The notes below the pieces were generated by a model. That model made no database searches, was not told the origin of the DNA, and worked only from the letters and a program-made list of their open reading frames with translations. A stretch of 64,000 bases of DNA, taken from Alphaproteobacteria bacterium (GTDB taxonomy: Bacteria; Pseudomonadota; Alphaproteobacteria; UBA8366). The stretch covers positions 124,001 to 188,000 of the forward strand of contig JANQKC010000005.1 in assembly GCA_028281325.1 (NCBI GenBank). The letters run 5' to 3'. Positions within the stretch are counted from its first letter, which is position 1; each line of letters starts with the position of its first letter. Of this stretch, positions 7,486-16,236 are shown in pieces. The position numbers and the translations under genes were made by a program.

Positions 7486-8283
7486 ATGGCGACGGAACCG
7501 CAATCGGACGCATCGAGCCCGGTGCTTCTGGATTTCGACGACCGCGGTGACGCCGGCCGCATTGCCCGGATCACGTTCAACAATCCGGAAAAGCGCAACG
7601 CGCTCGGCCTTGCCGGCAAGGAGAAGTTCATCGAGGTGATGACCGGCCTCAAGCACGACGAAAGCCTGCGCGCGGTCGTCCTGACCGGGGCCGGGGACCG
7701 GTCCTTCGTCGGCGGCACCAACCTCGCCGAGATGGCGGAATTCGATCTCGACGACGCGGAAGGCTCCTCCACGAAGACCCACCGCGTCTGCGATGCGGTG
7801 CGCACCTTCCCGGTGCCGGTGATCGCCCGGATCAACGGCTATTGCTTCGGATCCGGGATGGAGATCGCGGCCTGCGCCGACATGCGGGTCGGGGCCGATC
7901 ACGCGAAGTTCGGCATGCCCGAAACCCGCTTCGGGATCCCGTCGGGGATGGAGGCGTCGATCCTGCCGAAGATCATCGGGTGGGGCAAGGCCGTGGAACT
8001 GGTGCTGACCGGCGACCATATCGATGCCGACGAAGCCTATCGCATCGGCTTCCTGCAGCGCCTGGTCCCGACGGCGGGGCTGGACGAGGCGGTGGAAACC
8101 TGGATTCAGTCTCTATTGGCCTGCGGACCGCGGGCGGTGCGGATCCAGAAACGGCTGATCATCGATTGGGACCGCATGTCGACCACCGACGGCGCCCGGG
8201 CGGGGATCCAGGCCTATGTCGACTCCTATCGGACCGATGAACCGAAACGCATGATGACGGCCTTTCTGAACCGCAAGAAGTAG
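7486..8283 (+). CDS. Enoyl-CoA hydratase/isomerase family protein
   Basis: 265 residues, full length for the crotonase superfamily. Oxyanion-hole regions are seen at about 79-85 (SFVGGTNLAEM, replacing the common AGADI) and at INGYCFGSGMEIA (about 118-130). FGMPETRFGIPSG carries the Glu expected for hydratase activity. ATG 7486 is chosen because GGGAGG lies 5 nt upstream; an in-frame TTG 15 nt earlier is the alternative. It probably acts on a medium or branched enoyl-CoA, possibly in the pathway that includes the acyl-CoA dehydrogenase at 22.4 kb, although they are not adjacent. Confidence 0.92.
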   Translation: MATEPQSDASSPVLLDFDDRGDAGRIARITFNNPEKRNALGLAGKEKFIEVMTGLKHDESLRAVVLTGAGDRSFVGGTNLAEMAEFDLDDAEGSSTKTHRVCDAVRTFPVPVIARINGYCFGSGMEIAACADMRVGADHAKFGMPETRFGIPSGMEASILPKIIGWGKAVELVLTGDHIDADEAYRIGFLQRLVPTAGLDEAVETWIQSLLACGPRAVRIQKRLIIDWDRMSTTDGARAGIQAYVDSYRTDEPKRMMTAFLNRKK

Positions 8284-8309
8284 GAGCGGTTATCGCTCTG
8301 TAGTCCGGC

Positions 8310-9668
8310 TTACTCCGCCGCGTCGGCCATGGTCTTCCACGCCCCAATCGCGGGCTTTGACAGGCCCAGGTGATCGCGCAGCGTGGCGCCGGCGTACTCC
8401 TTGCGGTAAATGCCGCGCTTCTGCAGTTCCGGGATGACGTATTTCACGAACTCTTCGAAAGACCCCGGCTGATGGGTCGGTCCGATGACGAAGCCGTCGC
8501 AAGCTGGCGCGGCGAACCATTCCTCCATCATGTCGGCGATTTCCTTCGGACCGCCGATCCATTTGGTGTTGAGCAGCCCGCGCTTCGTGATCCGCATGAA
8601 ATCGCGTACGGTTGGGTTCTCGATGCCGGTCGAGGTGACCCGATCACGAAGGTCGTGCATGCCTTGGATGCTAGCGATTTCCTCTTCGGTGAACGGGTCG
8701 TCCAATCCTTTGGCGGCAAAATCGTAGTTAAGGGCTTCCGACAACAGGGAAAGCTGGTCGATATCCGTTGTCAGTTTGTCGTAGGCGGCCTTCTTGTCCT
8801 CCGCTTCCGATTTGGACTCCCCGGTCACGATATAGGCCAGCGTCGTGATCTTCATGTGATCCGGATTGCGCCCGAGCGCTGCGGCGTCGGCCTTGAGTTG
8901 CGCGTAGTTCCGCTTCCCGACCTCGACATCCGGATAGACCACGAAGATCAGTTCGCCCCAACGGGCGGCGAATTGCTTGCCGCGTCCGCTCTGACCCGCC
9001 TGGATCAGGACCGGATGGCCCTGCGGTGACCGTGGCACGGTGAACGGTCCGCGCGATTTCAAGAATTTGCCTTCATAGTCGAGGCGGCGAACCTTATCGG
9101 GATGGGCATAGAGGTTGTTGGCCTTGTCGGCGACGATCGCGTCGTCGTCCCAGCTATCCCAATGGCCGAGAACCGCTTCGAGGAACTCGTCGGCGCGGTC
9201 GTATCGGGTGTCGTGCTCGATCACGCCCTCGCGTCCCATGTTGCGCGCCTCGGCGTCGTTGAGCGACGTCACCACATTCCACGCCGCCCGACCGCGCGTC
9301 ATCAGGTCGACGGTCTGGAACACGCGGGCCACATGGAAGGGCTCGTAATAGGTCGTGGAGTAGGTGGCCCCGAAGCCGAGCTTCTCGGTCACGCCCGCCA
9401 TCGTCATCAGGCAGGTCACAGGGTCCATCTTCACGCAACGGATGCCGTTCTCGACCGTGTGCGCATGATCGCTGGAATAGATGTCGGGCATGGCCAACCG
9501 GTCGTCGAAAAAGCCCATGTCGAACTTGCCGGCTTCGAGAACCCGCGCGATATGCTGATAATAGTCTGGTGAGTAGGTATCGGTCCTGGCATCTGGGTGA
9601 CGCCAGGACGCCGGAAGCGTCGTGCAATTCTGCGCCTGCAGGAAGGCCACGAGGTGAAGTTGCCGCAT
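8310..9668 (-). CDS. FMN-dependent LLM-class monooxygenase (NtaA/DszA type)
   Basis: 452 residues, the usual length of the NtaA/SnaA/DszA/DmoA branch of luciferase-like monooxygenases, which use reduced flavin from a separate reductase. Typical segments are the N-terminal HPDARTDTYSPDYYQHIARVLE (first part only about 24-44), FFDDRLAM, GFGATYSTTYYEPFHVARVF (about 138-156) and QAGQSGRGKQFAARW. Residues 235-300 form the expected insertion with many charged residues. No flavin reductase lies next to it, so a partner must be encoded elsewhere. Substrates in this family include chelators, dibenzothiophene sulfone and dimethyl sulfide; none can be assigned here. Confidence 0.92.
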   Translation of the reverse strand: MRQLHLVAFLQAQNCTTLPASWRHPDARTDTYSPDYYQHIARVLEAGKFDMGFFDDRLAMPDIYSSDHAHTVENGIRCVKMDPVTCLMTMAGVTEKLGFGATYSTTYYEPFHVARVFQTVDLMTRGRAAWNVVTSLNDAEARNMGREGVIEHDTRYDRADEFLEAVLGHWDSWDDDAIVADKANNLYAHPDKVRRLDYEGKFLKSRGPFTVPRSPQGHPVLIQAGQSGRGKQFAARWGELIFVVYPDVEVGKRNYAQLKADAAALGRNPDHMKITTLAYIVTGESKSEAEDKKAAYDKLTTDIDQLSLLSEALNYDFAAKGLDDPFTEEEIASIQGMHDLRDRVTSTGIENPTVRDFMRITKRGLLNTKWIGGPKEIADMMEEWFAAPACDGFVIGPTHQPGSFEEFVKYVIPELQKRGIYRKEYAGATLRDHLGLSKPAIGAWKTMADAAE

Positions 9669-9801
9669 GGAAGCCGCCTTTCGCCAATTCGTCCCCTTCC
9701 AGCGTACTGCAGGGGGGCGTCCGCGGTAAAACCGCCGCCGTCCCGAACGGCGTCAACGATAAGGGATGATGGGTCGGGTCGTCGTGAGGCTTGCAGGCGG
9801 C

Positions 9802-10974
9802 CTACGGCGTTACCTTGAGGACGCGGCAAAACCCGCCCTCGGCCTTGATGCTGTCGCAGAGCGATTTCGATTCCGCCCGGGTCGGCGCCGGGCCGGCCAG
9901 GAGCCGATAGAGCGTTCGTTTCGGATCGCCCAACTCGACCGGTTGAACCGTGTACTCCGCGCGCCCTTCGAGCGAGGCATATTTGCGCCCCAGGATCGTC
10001 CAGGCCTTATCGGCGTTGGCGGGGCTGGAGAACGAGCCGATGTGTACGCCGAAACCGTCTGTCCTGGCCGCGGCTTTTGGCGGCGCGGGCTTCGGTTTTT
10101 CGATCAACGGCATGCGCAGCGCGATCGGCGCGTCGCTGCGGCTGGCCACCAAGGTCCGTTTCGACGGTGCGGGAATCTCGGCACTGGATTTCGACTCTTC
10201 CGACGGCCGTGTCAGCCCCAGGGGTGGATTGGCCGCCGCCACCGTTTCCGGTTGCAGCCGGGGCAGCGCGCCGCCGCTTTGATCCCAGGTCGCGATGGCC
10301 GCGTTGGACCATCCGCCCGGCAACGATTCCGCGCCGTTTGCCGCGATGCGCGGCGCGTTCCCGGCCTTGAAGGATAACAGCGTCCGGACGACTTCTTGGC
10401 CGTTTGCGTCGGTTTCCGTTGTGGATACGGTGCTGTTCAACGCCGGGGCATAGTAGGATTCGACCTTCTGGCCGTCGCTGCGGCGGCAGAAGACCGGGAA
10501 GGCGGCGAAGTCGCCCGCCGGCACGGAGACGCGCCGCGGATGGCCGGTATAGCAATTCCAGACGAACAGGGCATGGCCCCGCTCGCCGCCGACACGGACC
10601 GCTGACTTGTAGGTCAGTTTGTTACCGGCCTTCAGGGGGAACAGACTGCCGGTCCATTCGACGATGCGACGTTCGCCGGTCGACAAGTCGGCCTTTTGCC
10701 AACGGATCGGCGGCAGCAGAGGGTCGAACATCGTCGTTTGGCGATGGCCGAGCGTGCTGTCCCAGCTAATCAACCCGTCCTGGATCGAGACGACGGTCCA
10801 TTTTTCCCTCGGGTTGTCGAAGACATACTCGTCGCCCTTGGCGTAGGTCGGCAACTCGGCGGGCGGCAGATCGGTCTGCAAGGTATCGGTAAAGGCACGC
10901 TCCGCATCGCCCTGCAGCGCACACGCCGAGAGCAATGCTGCCAAGCAAATCGGCGGTAATAGCCGATCCCACAT
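9802..10974 (-). CDS. SPOR-domain lipoprotein
   Basis: 390 residues. The N-terminus is a lipoprotein signal (PPICLAALLSAC, lipobox LSAC with Cys19 or so). The middle resembles a beta-rich periplasmic domain, a Pro/Ala/Lys-rich linker follows (about 240-305), and the last 75 residues match a SPOR domain (GVHIGSFSSPANADKAW ... LYRLLAGPAP ... CRVLKV), which binds denuded septal peptidoglycan. ATG 10974 has GGGAGG 8 nt upstream; the TTG one codon earlier is less likely. Probably anchored to the outer membrane and recruited to the division site. It is monocistronic. Confidence 0.85.
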   Translation of the reverse strand: MWDRLLPPICLAALLSACALQGDAERAFTDTLQTDLPPAELPTYAKGDEYVFDNPREKWTVVSIQDGLISWDSTLGHRQTTMFDPLLPPIRWQKADLSTGERRIVEWTGSLFPLKAGNKLTYKSAVRVGGERGHALFVWNCYTGHPRRVSVPAGDFAAFPVFCRRSDGQKVESYYAPALNSTVSTTETDANGQEVVRTLLSFKAGNAPRIAANGAESLPGGWSNAAIATWDQSGGALPRLQPETVAAANPPLGLTRPSEESKSSAEIPAPSKRTLVASRSDAPIALRMPLIEKPKPAPPKAAARTDGFGVHIGSFSSPANADKAWTILGRKYASLEGRAEYTVQPVELGDPKRTLYRLLAGPAPTRAESKSLCDSIKAEGGFCRVLKVTP

Positions 10975-11278
10975 CAAGCCGACCTCCCACTTTCGTTATC
11001 CACAGTATAGAAAATTATTATGGCGCCGTCTTCAATGACAGATTTAGGCGATTCGATGATCGGCTTTGTCCGGGCAAGGCAAAATTAATAAATCGTCTGT
11101 ACTCTTAAGACCATTGCCCAACGCATTGGTCTATCGGCAATTTTCGCCGTGGATATGGCCCGTAACGGCGGTGGGGCAAGAATGAAATCCTTTTCGAGTG
11201 ATGATTATCACTTCGAGTTTACTCAAAAAGTGGGTATCTACCACTTCGTTGAGGGTGGGTTGATTGCATAAAGAAACG
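10975..11278. other. Intergenic region with one perfect DnaA-box sequence
   Basis: About 300 bp without a credible gene. It contains one consensus DnaA box, TTATCCACA, at 10996-11004, just upstream of the SPOR lipoprotein, and AT-rich stretches. A single box is not enough to call an origin; it could regulate the lipoprotein gene or be chance. A GAGGG stretch at 11251-11255 belongs to the start of the next gene. Confidence 0.4.
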
Positions 11279-11476
11279 ATGATCAGCGACCAGGAAAGTT
11301 GGCGTCTGGCCAAGATGCTGATCGAGGAGCACGGGGAAAAGGCTCTTCGACATGCCCGCAATAATGCGGAAAAGCTGCTATTCGGCGACGATATACAGGG
11401 CGGCGCGTCATGGATGCGTGTCGCCAGGGCCGTTGGCATGCTGCTGGAGAACGAATGGACGGGCAAAGTCCACTGA
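11279..11476 (+). CDS. Small DUF6961-like protein, copy A
   Basis: 65 residues, all-helical, no Cys. The core reads AKMLIEEHGEKA ... A..NAEKL ... GD ... G.. SWMRVARAVGMLL, and the same pattern is present in the products at 11661-11858 and 58292-58483. I recognise it as resembling DUF6961, a small alphaproteobacterial family of unknown function. ATG 11279 gives an N-terminus of the same length as the paralogues; a TTG at 11264 with GAGGG upstream is the alternative start. It is followed 185 bp later by its neighbour copy, with a perfect hairpin between them. Confidence 0.75.
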   Translation: MISDQESWRLAKMLIEEHGEKALRHARNNAEKLLFGDDIQGGASWMRVARAVGMLLENEWTGKVH

Positions 11477-11536
11477 TTTTTCGGCCATTTTAGGACGTCG
11501 TTCCTAGATTTCCCATATTCTCGAAGGACTATCGAC

Positions 11537-11561
11537 AATCGCCTGCTTTTTTCAGGCGATT
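11537..11561. other. Perfect hairpin between the two DUF6961-like genes
   Basis: Nine-bp perfect stem (AATCGCCTG / CAGGCGATT) with a seven-nt loop that is mostly T. It lies 60 nt after the first small gene. T residues are in the loop and not after the stem, so it is not a textbook terminator; it may be an RNA-stability element or weak terminator. Confidence 0.4.
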
Positions 11562-11660
11562 CTCGAGATTTTGTGATCGGACCGTGATCGTCATCACAGT
11601 CGACATGGTTAAGATTTGAGAAACTATATCTGCGCTTCACATAGCAAGGGATGGGTAGCC

Positions 11661-11858
11661 GTGTTCGTAAAGCCAGATGTTCATGTCATCGCCAGGATGT
11701 TGATCCACCAGCATGGCGCGCAGAGCCGTACGCTCGCCACCGAAAAGGCGGACGAACTGAGCGCCGAGGGCAACTCCGGCGGGTTTGCCTATTGGACGCG
11801 GGTTATCCAGGCCATCGAGCAGGAGCTCGATACTCCCTTAACCACCACAATTCATTAG
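11661..11858 (+). CDS. Small DUF6961-like protein, copy B
   Basis: 65 residues starting at GTG with an AAGGGATGGG purine-rich stretch just upstream. The product aligns along its whole length with copy A: IARMLIHQHGAQ ... ATEKADEL ... G. ..G..YWTRVIQAIEQEL. Identity between the copies is low by eye, but the helical pattern, the His-Gly pair after the first helix and the W..RV..AI motif are kept. A tandem arrangement suggests an old duplication. Function unknown. A strong bidirectional terminator follows about 120 bp downstream. Confidence 0.7.
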   Translation: MFVKPDVHVIARMLIHQHGAQSRTLATEKADELSAEGNSGGFAYWTRVIQAIEQELDTPLTTTIH

Positions 11859-11977
11859 GGTATTTGTCGGCACCGTTCCGGTTCCCGGACGGCATTCTTA
11901 CGCTCTTATGGGCCTAGCATAGACGGACAGTCGAGATATAGCGCTCGCTCAGAGTGCACATAGATAAAAGTAAATAG

Positions 11978-12005
11978 AAAGCCCCGCCGTGTTTGGCGGG
12001 GCTTT
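11978..12005. terminator. Bidirectional intrinsic terminator
   Basis: Perfect 11-bp stem AAAGCCCCGCC / GGCGGGGCTTT with a 6-nt loop (GTGTTT). It has A residues on the left arm and T residues on the right arm, so it can stop transcription from either side. It ends the unit containing the two DUF6961-like genes. Confidence 0.85.
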
Positions 12006-12246
12006 CGCCGTCGATCAGCCCGTTGACCAGGCTCTCCCCATTTTGCCGGCTCGGGCGCCACCACCTGGCCGGTCGCTACGCCACATCCGCGTATCTCGAA
12101 ATCTTCCTGTACTTTACCCGCATTCGAATCACGCGGCAGTGAGCCGCGTCACAAAGGGGCAACTTTGCCGGAATCGCCGCGACCGACCGAGGATGTCGCT
12201 GAGGATCAAACGAACCCTCGGAATTCCTAGGATAAATGAAGTAATG

Positions 12247-12288
12247 GGAATGTATTATCTAGATTAACTATAATACAGTTCGCATTCC
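12247..12288. promoter_or_regulatory. Nested dyad upstream of the LuxR-type gene
   Basis: The stretch between the terminator at 11978 and the LuxR gene (about 390 bp) has no gene. It contains a perfect 8-bp inverted repeat TGTATTAT / ATAATACA (12251-12258 and 12270-12277, 11-nt spacer), nested in an outer repeat GGAATG / CATTCC (12247-12252 and 12283-12288). The region is strikingly AT-rich compared with the window. It is a good candidate operator about 110 bp upstream of the regulator start; it could also fold as RNA. Confidence 0.5.
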
Positions 12289-12397
12289 TAAACATTAACT
12301 TTCGACATATGTCTTATTAATAAAGTATTAATCCAAAATTTGAGTGACATTTGCGAGGCATTAATACTAGCATTTCAATTGTTAGGGAGTGGCGCAA

Positions 12398-13078
12398 ATG
12401 GGGATACAAATGGATCAAGTGCGTATTTATTTAGTAGGAGGGTCAAACCTCTTCCGGCACGGCCTGCGGAGCTACCTCGATGGCGGGGACTTCGAGATCC
12501 TGGGCGAAGCGGACGGCCATAAGGAGTTTTTGGACGCCAAGGATCGCATGTCGGATCCGGATTTGGTCCTGTACGCCAAATCCAACGCGGACGAAGATCC
12601 CGCCGCGGCGATCGTCGAGATGCGCGGAAAGATGCCCGAGACCCAGTTCCTGGTCATGGCGGAAAGCCTTTTGCCGGCCGAGTTCAGCGATTGCCTGGGC
12701 GCCGGAATCAGCGGGTATCTGTTGAGCGATATTTCCCGCGACGCATTGCTGCATTCGATTAAGCTGATCATGCTGGGCGAGAAGGTCTTCGCCACCGAAT
12801 TGGCCAAGATCTGGATGAGCGGCGGTCTCGACCGCAAGCTGCAATGCGCCAAGAAGTTGGAACATAGCCTGACCAACCGCGAAAGCGAGATCCTCGGTTG
12901 TCTGTTGGAAGGCGATTCCAACAAGCTCATCGCCCGCCGGTTGGAAATCACGGAATCGACCGTCAAGATTCACATGAAATCGTTGCTTCGGAAGATCAAC
13001 GTCCAGAACCGCACGCAAGCGGCGATCTGGGCGATGGAATCCGGTTTCAATTCGGATGCAGCCGGTTTGACGAATTGA
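12398..13078 (+). CDS. LuxR/NarL-type regulator with a degenerate receiver domain
   Basis: 226 residues. The C-terminal helix-turn-helix (about 155-215) is classical: LTNRESEILGCLLEGDSNKLIA followed by VKIHMKSLLRKINVQNRTQA. The N-terminal 120 residues have the receiver fold of NarL/FixJ proteins, but the phospho-acceptor site normally reading LLD is LVLYAKS, so Asp is replaced by Tyr. Phosphorylation control is therefore unlikely, and the domain may respond to another signal or work in dimerisation. ATG 12398 is preceded by AGGGAG at 8 nt. No sensor kinase is adjacent. Followed by a strong hairpin. Confidence 0.9.
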   Translation: MGIQMDQVRIYLVGGSNLFRHGLRSYLDGGDFEILGEADGHKEFLDAKDRMSDPDLVLYAKSNADEDPAAAIVEMRGKMPETQFLVMAESLLPAEFSDCLGAGISGYLLSDISRDALLHSIKLIMLGEKVFATELAKIWMSGGLDRKLQCAKKLEHSLTNRESEILGCLLEGDSNKLIARRLEITESTVKIHMKSLLRKINVQNRTQAAIWAMESGFNSDAAGLTN

Positions 13079-13156
13079 TTTGAACCCACCAGGGACACCC
13101 CCGACATTACCGTCCCGACCCGCGATATACGCAAAATATAGTCGATTCATACTCCA

Positions 13157-13190
13157 ACGGCCTGGCGTCTCATATATGACGCCAGGCCGT
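13157..13190. terminator. Strong hairpin between convergent LuxR and permease genes
   Basis: Perfect 13-bp stem (ACGGCCTGGCGTC / GACGCCAGGCCGT) with an 8-nt AT-rich loop, sitting between two genes that end toward each other. An AAATTATT tail follows on the plus strand and T-poor sequence on the minus strand, so it probably serves both directions. Confidence 0.75.
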
Positions 13191-13212
13191 AAATTATTGC
13201 GTGCTGTTGTTT

Positions 13213-14961
13213 CTAATCGACTTCGAGCGCCCCCTTGCCGGCGATCTTGCGGGCGATCACCACTGTCGCGACGCTCAGGAAGGCGATCAGGACCGAAATC
13301 GCGGCGGCATGCTCGACCGCGCCGTCATCCAGGAACTGGAAGACCGCAACCGCCATGGTCTCCGTTCCCGGCTGAGCGAGCAGGATCGACATGGCCAGTT
13401 CCCGCAGCGAGATCGAGAAGATCAGCACCCAGGCGACCCAAATTCCCGTCTTCATCAGCGGGATCGTGATGTCCCAGACCATGCGCGCCCAGGAAGCGCC
13501 GGCAATCCGCGCGGCCTCCTCGAGTTCTTCCATGATCTGCTTGATCGCGTTGCGCAGGAAGATGAAAGCGAAGGGAATTTTCTTCGCCATATAGGCGACG
13601 AAGAGAATCCATAAGGTCCCGTAGAGCCAATTGATGTAGCCGATCAGGATACCCACACCCATCGCGACCGCCGGGAAGCCGAAGGTAATCATGATGATCA
13701 CCGTCACCGATCCGCGGCCGACGATCTCGGTGCGCTCGACGATCCAGACATAGGCGATGCCCAGCAAAACGCAGAGCGTTGCCGTGCTGACGGAGAGGAT
13801 AAAGCTGTTCTCGATGGACTGGAGCACGATGAACGAGTCGTCGAAGAAGATCTGATAGTTCTCCAACACCATGTTCTTGAACTCGATCGGCGCGCCGAAG
13901 GTATTCAGCAGGGATAGGATGAAGAGCCCGGCCATCGGCAGCAACACGCTCAAGGTGATGACGATGAAACAGAAGCCGAACGCCGCCCAGCGCCACGCAC
14001 CCAGGTCCGTGGCCCGGGCTTGCCCCGCCTTGCCGGTCAACGTGGTGTAGCGGCCGCGCCCCAGCCACCATTTCTGCACGAACAGGCAGGCGGCGGTGAA
14101 GAAGACGATCGGCACCGCGACCGCCGCGGCGAGTTCGAACTTCGGCGGATGCAGGATGAGGGTGTATATCTTCGTTGTCAGGACGTGGAAGCCGCCGGCG
14201 AACCCCAGCGCCGCCGGCGCGCCGAACGCGGCCAACGCGTCCAGGATGCAAAGGATCGCGCCGGACAGGACGGCCGGCGTGACCAACGGCAGCGTGATCG
14301 TCATGGCGGTGCGGAGCCTGCCGGCGCCGAGGTTGCGCGCGGCTTCCTCGTAGGATGGGTCCATGTTGTCCAACGAGGCGCTGACCGCGAAGAGGACCAG
14401 CGGATAGAAATGCATGACCAAGACGAAGACGAGGCCTTCCATCGTGAAGATGTCGAGCGGCGGCGAGTCGAGGTTGAACCAAGAGACCAACGTCTTATTG
14501 ATCAGCCCCGAGTTGGGCGCCATCAGGAAGATCCAACCGATCGTGCCGATGAAGGAAGGAATGACGAAGGCGATCCCGGCGAAGGCCCGGACGAACAGTT
14601 TGCCGGGCATGTTCGTACGCGACACCATCCACGCCATGGGCAGGCCGAGCAGCAAACAACCCAAGGGAACCAACACGCCCAGCAGGAGCGTGTTCAGCAG
14701 CGCGCTGAACAGATCCTTTCGCTGCATGACCTCGATGTAGTTCGCCGCGGTCAGGCCGCCCTTCGGATCGACGATGCTGAACTGGAACAGCAGCCAAACG
14801 GGATAGACGACCAGAAGCGCGAGAATGATCACCGCCGTGATCAGCAGGGAGTATTTCATCGGCTCCCGGGCGTATCCGAGCCGGAAATCCGCCCACCCAC
14901 GGGAGAATTTCACGCCGAGCCCGTTCAGGAAGGACCCGGAATCAAGCGTTGTGGTAGCCAT
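13213..14961 (-). CDS. ABC importer permease, fused two-domain type
   Basis: 582 residues with about 12 transmembrane segments forming two copies of the BPD_transp_1 domain, the layout of FbpB-type permeases where one chain makes both halves of the channel. The EAA-like loops read EEAARNLGAGRLRT in the first half (about 221-234) and EEAARIAGASWARM in the second (about 489-502), both for contact with the ATPase. Its start ATG overlaps the ATPase stop by one base (TAATG), so translation is coupled. It is the last gene of the SBP-ATPase-permease unit. Substrate is not decided by this protein. Confidence 0.93.
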   Translation of the reverse strand: MATTTLDSGSFLNGLGVKFSRGWADFRLGYAREPMKYSLLITAVIILALLVVYPVWLLFQFSIVDPKGGLTAANYIEVMQRKDLFSALLNTLLLGVLVPLGCLLLGLPMAWMVSRTNMPGKLFVRAFAGIAFVIPSFIGTIGWIFLMAPNSGLINKTLVSWFNLDSPPLDIFTMEGLVFVLVMHFYPLVLFAVSASLDNMDPSYEEAARNLGAGRLRTAMTITLPLVTPAVLSGAILCILDALAAFGAPAALGFAGGFHVLTTKIYTLILHPPKFELAAAVAVPIVFFTAACLFVQKWWLGRGRYTTLTGKAGQARATDLGAWRWAAFGFCFIVITLSVLLPMAGLFILSLLNTFGAPIEFKNMVLENYQIFFDDSFIVLQSIENSFILSVSTATLCVLLGIAYVWIVERTEIVGRGSVTVIIMITFGFPAVAMGVGILIGYINWLYGTLWILFVAYMAKKIPFAFIFLRNAIKQIMEELEEAARIAGASWARMVWDITIPLMKTGIWVAWVLIFSISLRELAMSILLAQPGTETMAVAVFQFLDDGAVEHAAAISVLIAFLSVATVVIARKIAGKGALEVD

Positions 14962-16052
14962 TATGCGATCACCCAGGCGAGTTCGGGGTTGATGTTCACA
15001 TTCACGTCGTCGCCGAAGTCCATCTGCGGCACTTGGCACCGGAATTCTCGGCCCTTGATATCCAGCCGCAGGTCGAAACGGTTGCCCAGGAAGGCGCTCG
15101 CCTTGACCTTGGCGTCGATCGGCGGGTTATCGTCTTCCGCCGCGCCGTTCACTCGGATTGCCTCGGGCCGGACGGACACCGAAATGCCGGCGCCCTTCGA
15201 AAGGCCGGCGACCAGGTCTTTCGGGCCGCTCGCCCAGAACGGGTCGCCGTATTCCTGCGCGACGCGGACGCGTCCGCGGGCCCGGTCCGTGTCCTCGACC
15301 CGACCGTCGATGATGTTGTTGATGCCGACGAAATCGGCGACGAAATGGGTGGCGGGACGCAGATAGATATCGGTCGGCGCCGCCACTTGCTCGATCGTGC
15401 CGTCGCTCATCACGACGATTCGGTCGGCCAGGACGAGCGCCTCTTCCTGGTCGTGCGTGACGTAAAGCGTGGTCATCTCGATGCGTTCCTGCAACTCTTT
15501 CAGTTCGAACCGCATTTCCTCGCGCAGGCCGGCATCGAGGTTGGAGAGCGGTTCGTCCAACAGCAGCATCGACGGCTCCGCGACGATGGCGCGGGCGAGG
15601 GCGACGCGTTGTTGCTGACCGCCCGACAACTCGCCGGGATAGCGGTCCTGCAGACCGCTCAGTTGGACGAGTTCCAAGGACCGGTAGACCCGGTCGTTGA
15701 TTTCCTGTTTCGGCCGTTTCTGGATCACCAAGGCGTAGGCAACGTTCTGAAACACGGTCCGGTGCGGCCAGACCGCGTAATTCTGAAAGACCATGCCGAG
15801 ATTGCGTTTCTCGGGCGGCAGCATGTTCGTTTCCGTGGCGATGATAGTGCCATCAAGCAGGATTTCCCCGCCGTCGGGCTGAATGAACCCGGCGACCGAC
15901 CGCAAGGTCGTGGTCTTGCCGCAGCCGCTCGGTCCCAGCAATACGACGCTTTCGCCGGTCGCGATCGTCAGATCGATTCCGTCCACCGCCCGGACGTCAC
16001 CGAAGTGTTTCGCCAATTTCCGGAGTTCAAGTTTGGAGTTGCCGTCCATCAT
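14961..16052 (-). CDS. ABC importer ATP-binding subunit
   Basis: 363 residues. Walker A is GPSGCGKT (about 39-46), the Q-loop is in VFQNYAVWPH, the signature is LSGGQQQRVALARA, Walker B is MLLLDEPLSNLD and the switch His is in VTHDQEEA. The C-terminal 120 residues form the TOBE-type regulatory domain seen in PotA/FbpC/MalK-like subunits. It energises the fused permease encoded immediately downstream with a one-base overlap. The binding protein gene lies upstream, separated by a 185-bp gap carrying a strong hairpin. Confidence 0.94.
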   Translation of the reverse strand: MMDGNSKLELRKLAKHFGDVRAVDGIDLTIATGESVVLLGPSGCGKTTTLRSVAGFIQPDGGEILLDGTIIATETNMLPPEKRNLGMVFQNYAVWPHRTVFQNVAYALVIQKRPKQEINDRVYRSLELVQLSGLQDRYPGELSGGQQQRVALARAIVAEPSMLLLDEPLSNLDAGLREEMRFELKELQERIEMTTLYVTHDQEEALVLADRIVVMSDGTIEQVAAPTDIYLRPATHFVADFVGINNIIDGRVEDTDRARGRVRVAQEYGDPFWASGPKDLVAGLSKGAGISVSVRPEAIRVNGAAEDDNPPIDAKVKASAFLGNRFDLRLDIKGREFRCQVPQMDFGDDVNVNINPELAWVIA

Positions 16053-16177
16053 GTCGTCGAACCTTCCGACCTAATCTGTCTTTCTCCGCCGCGGCGCGTT
16101 GCCGCCGGAGTCGCGGCGCCGGTCGCGCGCTATCGCACGATCCATTCGTTCAATTGGAGCATTTCAACTAGGGAGCG

Positions 16178-16214
16178 GCGATCCTCCCGCCCGCAAAGCG
16201 GGCAGGAGGATCGC
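16178..16214 (-). other. Intercistronic hairpin between binding protein and ATPase
   Basis: A 17-bp inverted repeat with one mismatch and a 3-nt loop (arms 16178-16194 and 16198-16214) immediately after the binding protein stop. No T tract follows on the minus strand. Such hairpins between a binding-protein gene and its transporter genes typically protect the upstream mRNA 3' end, giving more binding protein than transporter. Confidence 0.65.
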
Positions 16215-16236
16215 AGGCGTGTGCAAACCGCCTACG

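Noticed and set aside
14020-15366. Long plus-strand frame over the permease/ATPase genes
   Set aside because: Antisense shadow, extremely Arg/Glu/Gln-rich with no recognisable fold.
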